From: Actinomycetota bacterium
GTDB taxonomy: Bacteria; Actinomycetota; Acidimicrobiia; IMCC26256; PALSA-610
Length of the DNA: 64,000 nucleotides
Assembly: GCA_005779395.1 (NCBI GenBank)
Contig: SXJP01000052.1
Coordinates: 62,001 to 126,000 of the forward strand
Direction: 5' to 3'
A program made the translations under genes and the position numbers. Under the pieces are notes generated by a model. That model saw only the letters and a program-made list of their open reading frames with translations, did no database searches and was not told the origin of the DNA. Shown piece by piece: positions 27,018 through 37,022 of the stretch; the stretch's first letter is position 1, and each line of letters starts with the position of its first letter.

Positions 27018-28712
27018 ATGGACCCCCAAGCCTCATCAAGCCCTTCTCTTGTCGCGCGTATCGAAGGTGCTGCTGAGACCAGCGGCACGATCACTTTCCT
27101 AGGCTCGGCGGTAGGTGCCGACACAAGTTCTGATTCGCAAACTGTCGCTTGGGTGCAGCTGCATTCCGAAGCACGGGCAATGGCAGCTGCTCTGCAAGCC
27201 CGCGGTGTCGGCCCCGGCGCGCATGTCGCGATTCTCGGACCAACGACTCGCGAACTCGTCACTGCGATCGAGGCAACGTGGCTATGTGGTGCAGCGACCG
27301 TCATGTTGCCGTTGCCGTTGCGCCTCGCTTCGCTCGAGGAGTTTGTCAATCAGACTCGCTCGCGTATTCGTGCATCACATGCGATGTTCGTCGTGATCGA
27401 TCCGCAATTAGTCGACTTCATCGAAGTCGTAGAGGGCGATCCGCCAATCGCTCGACTAGACGACCTTTCGAAGAACAGCGCGATGCTCACCGCAGATCGA
27501 TATGTGCGGCCAGCCGATGATCCCGATGCTCTCGCGATACTTCAATACACGAGCGGATCGACAAGCAGTCCGAAAGGCGTGATGCTTCCGCATCGCGCTG
27601 TCACAGCCAACCTCGATGCGATCGCGCGAGGTGCCGAGATCGAGCCAGACTTCGATGTCTGTGTCAGTTGGTTACCGCTCTATCACGACATGGGTTTGAT
27701 TGGTTTGCTATCGGCGCCCATGTCCACTGGTACCGATCTCGTGCTCTCATCGCCGCAAGATTTTCTGTCATCGCCTCGTAGGTGGATGGACGCGATGAGC
27801 GAGTTCGGGGGCACGGTCACGGCGGGTCCGAACTTCTCGTATGTTCTAGCTGCCCGAGCGCTCGCAAAATCTTCGAACTTGAACCTCGCACCGTGGCGCA
27901 TAGCTCTCAATGGCGCCGAGCCAGTAGACCCCGACGCTGTCGAGCGGTTCTTAGCCGCAGGTCTCAAGCACTTCCTTGACCCGTCTGCTGCATTTCCAGC
28001 ATTCGGAATGGCGGAGGCAACTCTCGGTGTGACGTTCCCTGACCCAGGCAAGGGAATGGTTACCGACATCGTCGATGCCCACGCACTTGAGCACAGCGGG
28101 GTTGCAATCCCATGTGCTCCCGGACGCGACGGCTCTCGCAGGCTCGCTCGCCTCGGCCGGCAGCTTCACAACATGGAAATCCGCATCGTCGACGAGACTT
28201 CGCGATCAGAACTTCCTGAGCGCGTGGTTGGTGAACTCGAAATTCGTGGAGACTCCATTACGACTGGCTACTACTGCGATACAGAGGCCACGGCCGAAGC
28301 CTTCAGCGAAGGCTGGCTGAGAACCGGCGACCGCTGCTACTTGGCCGACGGCGAGCTAGTGGTTTGCGGGCGTCTGAAAGATGTGATCATTCTCGGCGGT
28401 CGCAACGTATACCCACAAGATGTCGAACGTGCCGTGTCCCATCTCGTGGGCGTGCGGTCTGGCAACGTCATTGCCTTCGGCACTACCAACAGTCGCGGGC
28501 GCGAATCGGTAGTCATCGTTGCCGAAACTAAAGAGACCAATCACGACAACATCCGCAACGAGATCAAGTCGGCGATCTACGACAATGTTGGTCTGCCAGC
28601 AGCCGACATCGTATTGGTAACACCAGGAACCTTGCCAAAAACTAGTTCTGGAAAACTGCAACGTTCATTGTGCAAACAGCGTTACGCGGACGGCGCGCTC
28701 TCTCTCGCTTAG
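27018..28712 (+). CDS. Fatty acyl-AMP ligase / long-chain acyl-CoA synthetase-like
   Basis: 564-residue adenylate-forming enzyme. P-loop YTSGSTSSPKGVMLPHRAV (about 174-192), WLPLYHDMGL, NGAEPVDP, FPAFGMAEATLGVTF, GWLRTGDRCYL and a C-terminal GKLQRSL with the catalytic lysine. The YHDMGLIG and MAEATL strings are typical of FadD32-like fatty acyl-AMP ligases, which activate fatty acids for polyketide or lipid synthesis, rather than of ordinary FadD. No polyketide synthase is near. A TTG at 27003 and GTG at 27012 are alternative starts; none has a clear ribosome site. Converges with the SCO1664-like gene. Confidence 0.85.
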   Translation: MDPQASSSPSLVARIEGAAETSGTITFLGSAVGADTSSDSQTVAWVQLHSEARAMAAALQARGVGPGAHVAILGPTTRELVTAIEATWLCGAATVMLPLPLRLASLEEFVNQTRSRIRASHAMFVVIDPQLVDFIEVVEGDPPIARLDDLSKNSAMLTADRYVRPADDPDALAILQYTSGSTSSPKGVMLPHRAVTANLDAIARGAEIEPDFDVCVSWLPLYHDMGLIGLLSAPMSTGTDLVLSSPQDFLSSPRRWMDAMSEFGGTVTAGPNFSYVLAARALAKSSNLNLAPWRIALNGAEPVDPDAVERFLAAGLKHFLDPSAAFPAFGMAEATLGVTFPDPGKGMVTDIVDAHALEHSGVAIPCAPGRDGSRRLARLGRQLHNMEIRIVDETSRSELPERVVGELEIRGDSITTGYYCDTEATAEAFSEGWLRTGDRCYLADGELVVCGRLKDVIILGGRNVYPQDVERAVSHLVGVRSGNVIAFGTTNSRGRESVVIVAETKETNHDNIRNEIKSAIYDNVGLPAADIVLVTPGTLPKTSSGKLQRSLCKQRYADGALSLA

Positions 28713-28715
28713 ACC

Positions 28716-29471
28716 TCAGACGAGGGGCCATGGGTAGTGCCTGTGGTCGTTCTGCCCTATCGGAAAATGTTTATTCGCGAGTAGGTCATCGACGCGCACA
28801 ATCATCGCAGCCATTTCCGCGGGCGAGATCAGATCGCCGAGGCCGTGATCATCGTTCCGCAGCCGACCAGACAAGCATTCGAGATCGCTAAGTAGCGCAA
28901 CTGGAAGTTGCTCACCTCCGAACTCCCAGATAACTGTCCGAAGTTTCCAATGTTCGTGGAAACAAACTCCGTGGTCGATGCCAAAAATTGAGCCAGTCGC
29001 GGCTCGCAACAGGTGTCCGCTCTTGCGGTCTGTGTTGTTGACCACTACATCGAACACACCGAAGCGCCGAAAGACATCCGTATGGTCCGACAAGAGATTG
29101 AAGTAATGCTCGTCTGGATCGTGATCTAAGAACACCTGCAGAGATCCGACCCCATGCGGAAGGTCGTCGCGCAGCACCGTGTCGGGAACGAGTGGCCAAC
29201 CAAGAAGTTCGGCGACTTGCGCCGCGGCTACCTCGCGTTTGCAAAGCGATCCTTCTTCGAAATCCCATAGTGGCCGCTCACCTATACGTGGCTTATAGAT
29301 CGCAAGCAGCTCACCGGCTGCGCCACGCACTACAACAATGAATGTCGCGTTAGATGACCACGGCATCCTCCCGAGCAGCTCAACCTCACCTGTGCGCAGA
29401 ATCCTGCGCGCAACTTCGCTATTGACCGAAGCAAGATTCGGAAGGCCAGCCTGTTCAGAAAGTTTTGCCAT
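28716..29471 (-). CDS. SCO1664-family protein with PI3/PI4-kinase-like fold
   Basis: 251 residues. AIYKPRIGERPLWDF (Lys60 is the likely ATP lysine), LCKREVAAAQVAELLGW, FDVVVNNTDRKSGHLL (about 140-155, catalytic-loop-like Asn146/Asp148) and FGIDHGVCF (Asp166) follow the order of the phosphoinositide-kinase-like catalytic core. Conserved in actinobacteria next to DUF3090 and the phosphomutase-like protein, exactly as here; from memory this set is often beside mshC of mycothiol synthesis, which is not in this window. The biochemical activity is unknown. Confidence 0.85.
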   Translation of the reverse strand: MAKLSEQAGLPNLASVNSEVARRILRTGEVELLGRMPWSSNATFIVVVRGAAGELLAIYKPRIGERPLWDFEEGSLCKREVAAAQVAELLGWPLVPDTVLRDDLPHGVGSLQVFLDHDPDEHYFNLLSDHTDVFRRFGVFDVVVNNTDRKSGHLLRAATGSIFGIDHGVCFHEHWKLRTVIWEFGGEQLPVALLSDLECLSGRLRNDDHGLGDLISPAEMAAMIVRVDDLLANKHFPIGQNDHRHYPWPLV

Positions 29472-29486
29472 GACAGTTTGCGAGGT

Positions 29487-29996
29487 TCAGTTAGACCGTG
29501 GGCACCAATGGCCCTCTTGGTCCATCGGAAATTCACAGAGTCGGCAGAGCGGACGACCTGCACGAACTGACAATGCGGCGTTTTCTGCCATGGCCCGTAC
29601 CTGTGACCGGCTCGCGAAAATTCGTGCTACGCGCGCTTCGCCAGACACGCCTTCTGGAGGTTCGTCGTCTGCCCACTCGCGCAGTTCGAGCACCATCGAT
29701 GAACGAGCCGGGTCGAAACCAATGCCCATCATTCGCGCACGAAACAATGGCACGGCTTCTGAAACCGAACTTGTGTTAGTCCAGCTAGAGCCAAAGGCCT
29801 CGGGCTGATCGAGATCGAGTTGGTCTAAGAACCGAAGCGTTTCTTCGCTCAATATCCTGACCTGATCTTTTTCGACCAGCACCGATAGCACTACACCATC
29901 GTGAGTCGCCTGCACGACGAACGTGCGTTGGCCTGGGACACCGAAAGCACCAGCGGCCAAGGCTTCGACACCGTCGAACTCTATAAGTTCGGTCAT
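29487..29996 (-). CDS. DUF3090 family protein
   Basis: 169 residues matching the actinobacterial DUF3090 family: GVPGQRTFVVQATHDGVVLSV, RARMMGIGFDPARSSMVLELRE and a C-terminal mini zinc ribbon (CRLCEFPMDQEGHWCPR, Cys-x2-Cys ... His-x-Cys). Function unknown. It overlaps the upstream phosphomutase gene by 4 bases (ATGA) and is 15 bases before the SCO1664-like gene, so the three are one operon. Confidence 0.88.
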   Translation of the reverse strand: MTELIEFDGVEALAAGAFGVPGQRTFVVQATHDGVVLSVLVEKDQVRILSEETLRFLDQLDLDQPEAFGSSWTNTSSVSEAVPLFRARMMGIGFDPARSSMVLELREWADDEPPEGVSGEARVARIFASRSQVRAMAENAALSVRAGRPLCRLCEFPMDQEGHWCPRSN

Positions 29997-30673
29997 GTCA
30001 TTAGCTCTTCTAGAGACCCTGTGTCGTTGCTTTTCAGGAGCATCGTCCCGAAGGAGTGGAACTCGATTGCTGTGAGCGACGCTGGCGATACGTGGATGCG
30101 TTGGAAAAGATCGAGGTGAACGCCTGTGTAGTGCGCGATCGCAGACTTGATCGGGTCGGCATGGCTCACCACTACGACAGTCTCGTGGGCGTGGCCCGCA
30201 ACGACAGTGTCGAGTGCTACGACAACGCGAGCCTGCATTTCTTGGATTGACTCGCCGCCCGGAAAACGTGCCCTAGATGGCGCGGCTTGCACGACTTTCC
30301 ACTCTGGAGTTTTCGCGAGGTCTTTAATCTCGCCGCCTGTCCAGTCGCCGTAGTCGGCTTCGATTACACCGTCGAGTGATTGCACCTCGAGATTGTGGTG
30401 CGCTGCGATAATCGAAGCAGTTTGTTGTGTTCGCGTAATTGGGCTGGCATATATAGCTGAGATCGAAAGTTTCGACATGCGTGTTGCTGTGGCTTCGGCC
30501 TGGTCGCGGCCCTTGTCCGACAGATCGATACCAGGCATGCGACCAGACAAGATCGGCCCAGTGTGCGCTGTTACGGCATGGCGAACTAGCAGCAAGCGTG
30601 TCGGGGCTTGGTGCGGGCTAGGGGCGTCTGCTGCGGCAGCTTCGTTGGTCACCGAACTGATGTTACCGACCAC
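29993..30673 (-). CDS. Histidine phosphatase / phosphomutase-like protein (MSMEG_4193 family)
   Basis: About 226 residues with RLLLVRHAVT (catalytic His32 region), LSGRMPGIDLSDKGRDQA, ASPITRTQQTASII, EADYGDWTGGEI and VVVVSHADPIKSAIAHY. This is the actinobacterial branch that travels with DUF3090 and SCO1664-like genes. It probably removes or moves phosphate from a small metabolite; substrate unknown. The annotated start is GTG 30673; a GTG at 30652 is as likely, because only 21 bases otherwise separate it from the divergent DUF3151 gene. Confidence 0.85.
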   Translation of the reverse strand: MVGNISSVTNEAAAADAPSPHQAPTRLLLVRHAVTAHTGPILSGRMPGIDLSDKGRDQAEATATRMSKLSISAIYASPITRTQQTASIIAAHHNLEVQSLDGVIEADYGDWTGGEIKDLAKTPEWKVVQAAPSRARFPGGESIQEMQARVVVALDTVVAGHAHETVVVVSHADPIKSAIAHYTGVHLDLFQRIHVSPASLTAIEFHSFGTMLLKSNDTGSLEELMT

Positions 30674-30694
30674 CTCATCAGTAGATTCTGACGT

Positions 30695-31126
30695 ATGACC
30701 AACGTGAACCTCATCCCCGGTGGCTTGCCAGAGACCGTATTGCCCCCCGAAAGTTCCGACGCTCTCGACGCCCTCGCAAATGCGCTTGCACTCGCGCCGG
30801 AGTTGCGCCGTGATGCAGTGTCAGATGTTGTCGCTCGGTGGCCGCGATTTCTTGATGCGTGGGCACAACTCGGTTTGCTCGCGAGAGATGACACCGAGGC
30901 TTACGCATACTTCCGTGTCGGATACCACCGCGGACTCGACCGCTTACGCCAGGCCGGGTGGCGTGGCTCTGGCTACGTGCGTTGGCGTAACGAAACGAAC
31001 CGTGGTTTCTTAGCCGCGCTGGAGGGTCTACGGGCAAGTGCCGCTGCCATCGGCGAACGCGACGAGGAAGCCCGATGCGCCGAGTTCCTGGTCCAACTCG
31101 ACCCCGAATGGAACCGTCGCGCCTGA
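30695..31126 (+). CDS. DUF3151 family protein
   Basis: 143 residues, all helical by appearance: LPPESSDALDALANAL, RWPRFLDAWAQLG, AYAYFRVGYHRGLDRLRQAGWRGSGYVRW, NRGFLAALEGLRASAAAIGE. The phrase AYFRVGYHRGLD plus GWRGSG is diagnostic of this actinobacterial family of unknown function, which has a TPR-like feel. Divergent from the phosphomutase-like gene. Confidence 0.88.
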   Translation: MTNVNLIPGGLPETVLPPESSDALDALANALALAPELRRDAVSDVVARWPRFLDAWAQLGLLARDDTEAYAYFRVGYHRGLDRLRQAGWRGSGYVRWRNETNRGFLAALEGLRASAAAIGERDEEARCAEFLVQLDPEWNRRA

Positions 31127-31187
31127 GCAGAAACTAAGCGTGGGCATCTGGCCTTCCTAGACTCACCGCAACCACAGTGGAGGACGC

Positions 31188-32180
31188 ATGAAACGCGCGC
31201 TCATCACCGGGATTACTGGCCAAGACGGTCGGTATCTCTCGGAATTTCTTACGAACAAGGGTTACCAAGTCTTCGGGATGATCCGAGGCCAAAACAACCC
31301 GAAAGCCAAGCTCGTTACCGACGAGAACCCGCGCCTCGAACTCGTCGACGGCGACCTCAGAGACCTCGGGTCTCTCATCGCTGTGCTCGAACAAGTGCAA
31401 CCAGATGAGGTCTACAACCTTGCTGCGATTTCCTTCGTCCAACTGTCGTTCCGTCAACCCGAGCTCACAGCCGACACGACCGGCCTTGGAGTGCTCCGGA
31501 TGCTTGAAGCAATCCGGGTAGTCGGTGGCATGGAGAACAATCCGATTCGTTTTTATCAGGCGTCATCGTCGGAGATGTTCGGCAAGGTCCGCGAAGTTCC
31601 GCAAACTGAGACGACACCATTTCACCCTCGTTCGCCCTACGGCGTTGCGAAGGTTTTCGGCCACGACCTAACTGTCAACTACCGCGAGGCCTACGGCATC
31701 CACGGCAGCAGCGGAATTCTCTTCAACCACGAAAGTCCGCGACGCGGTCACGAGTTCGTCACACGCAAAATCACGTCCTCGGTTGCGCGCATAAAGCTTG
31801 GTCTCCAAGACCGGATCAGTCTTGGCAACCTTGAGTCTCGCCGCGACTGGGGATACGCCGGTGACTACGTCGAGGCGATGTGGCTAATGATGCAACAAGA
31901 GGTTCCAGACGATTACGTGATCGCAACGGGTGAGACTCACAGCATCCGCGAGTTTTTAGATGTCGCGTTCAGCCTTGCCGGATATGACTCTTGGGAGCCA
32001 TACGTCACGCACGACACGCGTTTCGACCGGCCGTCTGAGGTAGATCTGCTCATCGGCGATGCAACCAAGGCCAAAAAGAAACTTGGTTGGGTTCCGAAGG
32101 TGAACTTCGAGACGCTCGTAAAGATGATGTACGAATCTGACCTCGAAGCCGAAGCAGCCGAAGCCCGCCGCGACGCCTAG
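31188..32180 (+). CDS. gmd: GDP-mannose 4,6-dehydratase
   Basis: 330-residue extended SDR enzyme producing GDP-4-keto-6-deoxymannose, the branch point to GDP-fucose, rhamnose and perosamine. Cofactor motif [14 protein letters not shown] (about 7-20), DLRDLGSL, active site SSSEMFGKV with [21 protein letters not shown] and [15 protein letters not shown]. The next enzyme of the route is not in the window. Probably feeds surface polysaccharide; 61 bases after the DUF3151 gene. Confidence 0.93.
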   Translation: MKRALITGITGQDGRYLSEFLTNKGYQVFGMIRGQNNPKAKLVTDENPRLELVDGDLRDLGSLIAVLEQVQPDEVYNLAAISFVQLSFRQPELTADTTGLGVLRMLEAIRVVGGMENNPIRFYQASSSEMFGKVREVPQTETTPFHPRSPYGVAKVFGHDLTVNYREAYGIHGSSGILFNHESPRRGHEFVTRKITSSVARIKLGLQDRISLGNLESRRDWGYAGDYVEAMWLMMQQEVPDDYVIATGETHSIREFLDVAFSLAGYDSWEPYVTHDTRFDRPSEVDLLIGDATKAKKKLGWVPKVNFETLVKMMYESDLEAEAAEARRDA

Positions 32181-32186
32181 AAACCG

Positions 32187-33149
32187 CTAGCGCAGCGAGT
32201 GGATTCGGTCGAGCGTACGTTCGGCCTCTGCAACAATCGACCTGACAATGTCGCCAGCAGGGATGAGCGTGTTGATCGCGCCTACACCTTGGCCGGCCGG
32301 GTAGCACTCGCGCTCAGGGTCTACCGGAGTTGATTCGTCGCCACCGAGGTGCAGTACACCTTGTTGCATGGCTTCCATCATCATCTCAGGGAATGGCTTG
32401 AGGGCGTCGGGGTTGTCCTCAACGTGCTGAGTCCACTTGCTGCGTATAGCGCGCATCGGTTTACCCGAGTATCCCTTCGTGATGACGGTCCCGTCTTCTC
32501 CTGTTGCTAACAGTCTTTCCTTGTAACCGGCGACTGTTCTTGCTTCGGGACTAGCAATAAACCGCGTGCCGATCCAGACGCCGTCGGCTCCGAGCGCGAG
32601 TGCCGCTGCAAGCCCGCGGCCATCGATGATGCCGCCGGCAGCAACTACAGGGATGCGGTCCCCAACGGCATCGACAATCTGTGGCACTAGTGGCATGGTC
32701 GCGATAAGGCCTGTGTGACCGCCTGCTTCTGTGCCCTGAGCAATTACAAAATCGCAACCGGATTCGACAGCGGCGACGGCGTGGCGGACTTTGCCGCACA
32801 TGCTCGCAACGATGACGCCAGCATCGTGCAGTTGGCCGATGATGTCGCGTGGCACTCCAAGGCCAGCAACAAACAGGCTCGCTCCGCTCGCAATAATTAG
32901 TTCTACACTGCGAGTCAACGAAGCCGGCAGGGCAGCAAGCAAGTCAACTCCGAACGGCTTGTCTGTAGCAGCACGAACAGCCGCCATCTCCTCGACCATC
33001 TGTTCTTGGCTCATAGGCGCAGCACCAAGAGTGCCGATACCGCCGGCCTCACTCACTGCTGCAACAAGAGCCGAATATGACACGCCTCCCATGCCAGCGA
33101 GCATGACAGGGTGTTCAATTTGGAGTAGGTCGGTCAGGCGAGTCTGCAT
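32187..33149 (-). CDS. FMN-dependent nitronate monooxygenase / enoyl-reductase-like flavoprotein
   Basis: 320-residue TIM barrel of the 2-nitropropane dioxygenase family: [43 protein letters not shown] (about 145-154, FMN and catalytic His), [14 protein letters not shown] and [18 protein letters not shown]. Enzymes of this family oxidise nitronates or act as NADH:quinone/flavin reductases. 'Propionate 3-nitronate monooxygenase' is the usual label; the true substrate is unknown. Convergent with gmd, divergent from purE. Confidence 0.87.
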   Translation of the reverse strand: MQTRLTDLLQIEHPVMLAGMGGVSYSALVAAVSEAGGIGTLGAAPMSQEQMVEEMAAVRAATDKPFGVDLLAALPASLTRSVELIIASGASLFVAGLGVPRDIIGQLHDAGVIVASMCGKVRHAVAAVESGCDFVIAQGTEAGGHTGLIATMPLVPQIVDAVGDRIPVVAAGGIIDGRGLAAALALGADGVWIGTRFIASPEARTVAGYKERLLATGEDGTVITKGYSGKPMRAIRSKWTQHVEDNPDALKPFPEMMMEAMQQGVLHLGGDESTPVDPERECYPAGQGVGAINTLIPAGDIVRSIVAEAERTLDRIHSLR

Positions 33150-33206
33150 AGGCGTGACGCTAGGGCGGTCATTTGCGAGCCGATCAATCCGGCTAGCGTC
33201 GATTCG

Positions 33207-33707
33207 GTGACGAGTCCACTAGTCGGCGTGATAATGGGTAGCGACTCTGACCTGCCCACAATGCATGCAGCTATAGACGCTCTAGCCGAGTTCGGTATCG
33301 CCGCCGAGATTCGGATTGTTTCGGCTCACCGCACTCCCCAAGCGATGTTCGACTACGCCATGACCGCTGCCGGGAGGGGCATCGAGGTGATTATCGCTGG
33401 TGCTGGCGGGGCAGCGCACTTGCCTGGCATGACTGCTTCGATGACAGCATTGCCAGTGATTGGTGTCCCTGTACCGCTCACGCATCTCGATGGCCTCGAC
33501 TCATTGTTGTCTATTGCACAGATGCCGTCAGGCGTTCCTGTCGCAACTGTTGCTGTCGGCAACGCTCGCAATGCTGGGCTGCTTGCTGTGCGGATACTCA
33601 GCACTAGTCGGCCAGAACTGCGCGCCCGCATGGAACAATTCCAACGCGATCTCGAAGCTGTCGTCATAGACAAAGACGACGCGATTCAAAAACTCTTCAA
33701 CCGCTAG
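33207..33707 (+). CDS. purE: N5-carboxyaminoimidazole ribonucleotide mutase
   Basis: 166 residues. [13 protein letters not shown] (substrate phosphate loop), [15 protein letters not shown] (catalytic His) and [16 protein letters not shown] are all intact. Catalyses CO2 migration in purine synthesis. Starts with GTG at 33207. purK, its usual partner, is not in the window. Confidence 0.95.
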   Translation: MTSPLVGVIMGSDSDLPTMHAAIDALAEFGIAAEIRIVSAHRTPQAMFDYAMTAAGRGIEVIIAGAGGAAHLPGMTASMTALPVIGVPVPLTHLDGLDSLLSIAQMPSGVPVATVAVGNARNAGLLAVRILSTSRPELRARMEQFQRDLEAVVIDKDDAIQKLFNR

Positions 33708-33713
33708 GCGTAC

Positions 33714-36263
33714 TTACTCAGTCGCGACGGCCTTCAAAACGTCGAGTCGGCTCGCGCGCCATGCCGGATAAATCGCGGCGAAGAGTCCGGCGCTGACAGC
33801 GACCAACAGCACCAGACAGAGCCCTAACCATGGGATTACAAGTTCAGTGATCTGAAATTCGACCAGAGCCCTTGTCAATGCCACACCTAATGCGAGCCCA
33901 ATAACAACGCCGAGAATCCCGCCGAGCGTTGCGATCATCACGGCTTCCCACCGAACCATCTGCCGAATCTGACGGCGATGCGCACCGACTGCGCGAAGCA
34001 AACCAATTTCTCTAGTTCTCTCAAGGATCGACAACGCGAGCGTGTTCAAGATTCCGAGCAGCGAGATGACAAGAGTTATCAGGAGCAAGCCAACGAAGAA
34101 CGCGAGAAACAACATCATCTGTTGTCGTTGTTGACTCTTTAATTCTTCACGGTCTTGCACCCTGACGTACGGAAACTCGTCTTCGACAGCCGCTTCTATC
34201 GCTGCTTTCGCGTCTTTTAGAGACACACCTTCGGCCGAACCAACGAAAACAAACCAGTCGCGTTGCTGCTCGAAACTTGCCTCGAATGTCTCGATGCTGA
34301 CCAGGTATTCCTCAAAGAATCCCTGCTGTCTGTATATCCCGCTGATCGTGAGTTGCATCGACCCGGCACTTCCCAAAACGGCAGGGACCACGTCGCCAAC
34401 CGACCATGAGTGTTCCTCTGCACGTTTCTCCGAAACGAGCAATCCGCCGTTAGTGAAACTCGTCGCGTCATAGCCAACGACGTTGAGGCGCAACAATGTG
34501 TCGACGGCTTGGGGCTCAATCGCCTCAATCGAAGCGCCCTTGCCTGCGACGGTCGCCACTTGGCTCGCTCTATATGCACTAATCAATCCAACCTCTGGAA
34601 GCTCAGCGACAACATCGCGAACCGCTGTCGAGAACGGACCAATGTCGCGCGAGACAGACAAGTCCGAAGCGATCGAATCATCGATGATCTTGTCGACAGA
34701 CCCGATCACGCTTGCCGTGAGGACCACGACAGCGGTTACGAGTGCAAGGCCGATCATGAGCGCGCTAGCGGTGATGCCAGTGCGACGCGGGTTGCGTCGC
34801 AAGTTGGCTCTCGCAACCGATCCTGTGATCCCACCAAAGGCTTTGAATGGTGCGCCAAGTATCCGACCAGCGGGCGCGGCCAACCACGGCGTCAGCATGA
34901 TCGCACCAACGAAGATTCCGAGTGCCCCACCACCAGCGATCAAGAACCCATCAGATGTTCCGAGCGAGGATCCCCAAAACAACGCGGAAATTCCTGCGAC
35001 GAGTAGCGCGATACCTACCACTGTGCGACGAATGCCGAGGACGCCGGTCACGGACTCGACATCGCGAACGGCGGCTAACGGAGATGTCCGCGACGCCTTC
35101 CATGCTGGCACCAACGCTGCGAGAGCGGTTACACCGATGCCGATCGCGAACGCGACAACGACTGTGCGACCGAGCAGCACGGCTCCCGTGCCGCCAGGAT
35201 CGAATCCGATTCTTGCCGTGAGGTCCTTGAGGCCTTTGCCAGCTAGATACCCGACACCTAAGCCAGCGAAGGACGCAACTGTGCCGAGCACTAACGCTTC
35301 GAGCATCACTGAGCTAATTACCTGGCGAGAAGACGCACCTAGTGCGCGCAATAATGCGAGTTCGCGGACACGTTGACTCACAATTATCGAGAATGTGTTG
35401 ACAATGAGGAACGCAGCAACGAACACGCCGACAAAACCGAACGCAAGCAAGATCGTTGCGAACACTCCGATGAATCCACTCAGACTTGACTTTTGTTCTG
35501 CTGTGACTTCTTCGCCCGACCGAACTTCTACGCCCGGCGGGAGAACGTTCCTGATCCGCTCACGCATTTCCTGCACCGCGATCGACTGATCGGTCGCGAC
35601 CGCTAGGGCATCGAACTTGTCTGCAATGTCGAACGCCCGTTGTGCTTCGTCACCAGTAAACATCACGACCTGAGCGCCGCTGAAGTCCTCGGCCTCACCA
35701 AAGCCGAGCGTGCCAACAATTTTGTATGTCCTGCGGCCGTAGTCATTTGGGAAAATCACGTCGATCGAATCGCCGAGCGCGAGCTTGCCGGAATCAAAAG
35801 TTGCCGTATCTACCAGTACCTCTTTGTCTGATGCAGGCCGCACGCCAACACGAATGCTGTATGGGCTTAGATCGAGCCGCGATGGATAGTTCGTTGCGAT
35901 ACTCGGACCGAAGAACGGAATCTCTTTGTTTTGCTCATCGATGACTGCGATACCCAACCGGAAGACGAGACCATCGACCGCTACAACTCCCGGCACAGAC
36001 TTGATGTCGCCAATCACGCTCGCTGCAATGGGTTCTGACTCACCAGCAACAGGTGACTGCTCCTCGCCGACTGGTGGTTTAGTCCGAACCTCGAAGTCGA
36101 TGCCAGCGTTAACCGTAGAGAAGAGTTTGTCGAAACCGGCTTTCGTTGAGTCAGTGAGGATGTAGACAGCCGTAATGAACGCGACGCCCATCAAGACTGC
36201 GAGCACGGTAAGGACAACTCGTGCCTTGTGTGCGAGTAGGCCCCTAAGAGCGACCTTCCACAT
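33714..36263 (-). CDS. ABC transporter permease with two FtsX/MacB domains
   Basis: 849 residues. An N-terminal helix (RVVLTVLAVLMGVAFITAVYIL), a large periplasmic-type domain (about 35-255), FtsX core with FIGVFATILLAFGFVGVFVAAFLIVNTF and QRVRELALLRALGASSRQV, a middle hydrophobic pair, a second extracellular domain and a second FtsX core near the C-terminus (ILNTLALSILERTREIGLLRAVGAHRRQIR). This is the actinobacterial lipoprotein/peptide exporter-like layout. Pairs with the ATPase gene 12 bases upstream. Substrate unknown. Confidence 0.92.
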   Translation of the reverse strand: MWKVALRGLLAHKARVVLTVLAVLMGVAFITAVYILTDSTKAGFDKLFSTVNAGIDFEVRTKPPVGEEQSPVAGESEPIAASVIGDIKSVPGVVAVDGLVFRLGIAVIDEQNKEIPFFGPSIATNYPSRLDLSPYSIRVGVRPASDKEVLVDTATFDSGKLALGDSIDVIFPNDYGRRTYKIVGTLGFGEAEDFSGAQVVMFTGDEAQRAFDIADKFDALAVATDQSIAVQEMRERIRNVLPPGVEVRSGEEVTAEQKSSLSGFIGVFATILLAFGFVGVFVAAFLIVNTFSIIVSQRVRELALLRALGASSRQVISSVMLEALVLGTVASFAGLGVGYLAGKGLKDLTARIGFDPGGTGAVLLGRTVVVAFAIGIGVTALAALVPAWKASRTSPLAAVRDVESVTGVLGIRRTVVGIALLVAGISALFWGSSLGTSDGFLIAGGGALGIFVGAIMLTPWLAAPAGRILGAPFKAFGGITGSVARANLRRNPRRTGITASALMIGLALVTAVVVLTASVIGSVDKIIDDSIASDLSVSRDIGPFSTAVRDVVAELPEVGLISAYRASQVATVAGKGASIEAIEPQAVDTLLRLNVVGYDATSFTNGGLLVSEKRAEEHSWSVGDVVPAVLGSAGSMQLTISGIYRQQGFFEEYLVSIETFEASFEQQRDWFVFVGSAEGVSLKDAKAAIEAAVEDEFPYVRVQDREELKSQQRQQMMLFLAFFVGLLLITLVISLLGILNTLALSILERTREIGLLRAVGAHRRQIRQMVRWEAVMIATLGGILGVVIGLALGVALTRALVEFQITELVIPWLGLCLVLLVAVSAGLFAAIYPAWRASRLDVLKAVATE

Positions 36264-36275
36264 TTCTAGACGCCG

Positions 36276-37022
36276 TTAGTTCTCTAGGCGAAGGACGCGC
36301 GCCGAGATTGCCTCGACGGTCGGGTTATCTATCGAATCGACGACACGGCCATCTGCGAGGAATACCACCCTGTCTGCGTATGTCGCCGAAATCGGATCGT
36401 GCGTGACCATCACGATCGTCTGCCCGAAATCATCGACAGCGCGACGGAGAAATCCGAGAATCTCAGCTGATGCACGTGAGTCAAGGTTTCCAGTTGGTTC
36501 GTCCGCAAAAATCACTTGTGGTCTTGCGACAAGCGCACGCGCTACGGCCACACGTTGTTGTTGACCGCCGGAGAGTTCAGTCGGCCGATGGCGCAAACGA
36601 TCGCCGAGGCCGACAGCCGATACAACAATGTCGAGCCAGTCGGCATCGATGTGCTTGTGGGCGAGCGAGAGCGGGAGCGTGATGTTCTCTATTGCGGTCA
36701 GGGTCGGCACAAGGTTGTAGCCCTGGAACACGAACCCGAGTTGATCGCGGCGGACGTTTGTAAGTTCGCGTTCGGACAATGCGGAAATGTCCGTATCGCC
36801 GATTACAGCTGATCCAGAAGTGAGACGATCGAGTCCTGCTATGCAATGCAGCAGTGTGCTCTTGCCAGACCCACTCGGCCCCATTATGGCTGTGAAGCGG
36901 CCAGCCTCGAACGCGACGTCGATGTCGTTAAGCGCCGTTACCTCTGTATCGCCCTTTCCAAAAATCTTTGTGGCATGTACGACCCGCGCAGCAACCCTGG
37001 TTTCTGTAGATGTTGTTGTCAC
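36276..37022 (-). CDS. ABC transporter ATP-binding protein (LolD/MacB type)
   Basis: 248 residues with Walker A GPSGSGKST (48-56), LSGGQQQRVAVARAL signature, Walker B VIFADEPTGNLD and the H-loop MVTHDP. The FQGYNLVPTLTAIENITLPL segment is characteristic of the MacB/LolD branch that energises FtsX-type permeases. Its ATG overlaps the lgt stop (ATGA), and the permease follows, so lgt-ATPase-permease read as one operon; linkage to lgt hints at a lipoprotein-related role. Confidence 0.93.
   Translation of the reverse strand: MTTTSTETRVAARVVHATKIFGKGDTEVTALNDIDVAFEAGRFTAIMGPSGSGKSTLLHCIAGLDRLTSGSAVIGDTDISALSERELTNVRRDQLGFVFQGYNLVPTLTAIENITLPLSLAHKHIDADWLDIVVSAVGLGDRLRHRPTELSGGQQQRVAVARALVARPQVIFADEPTGNLDSRASAEILGFLRRAVDDFGQTIVMVTHDPISATYADRVVFLADGRVVDSIDNPTVEAISARVLRLEN

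Noticed and set aside
34483..35376. 297-codon open frame on the plus strand across the ABC permease gene
   Set aside because: It is antisense to an unambiguous FtsX permease, has low-complexity Thr/Ala/Arg composition, and no recognisable motif.
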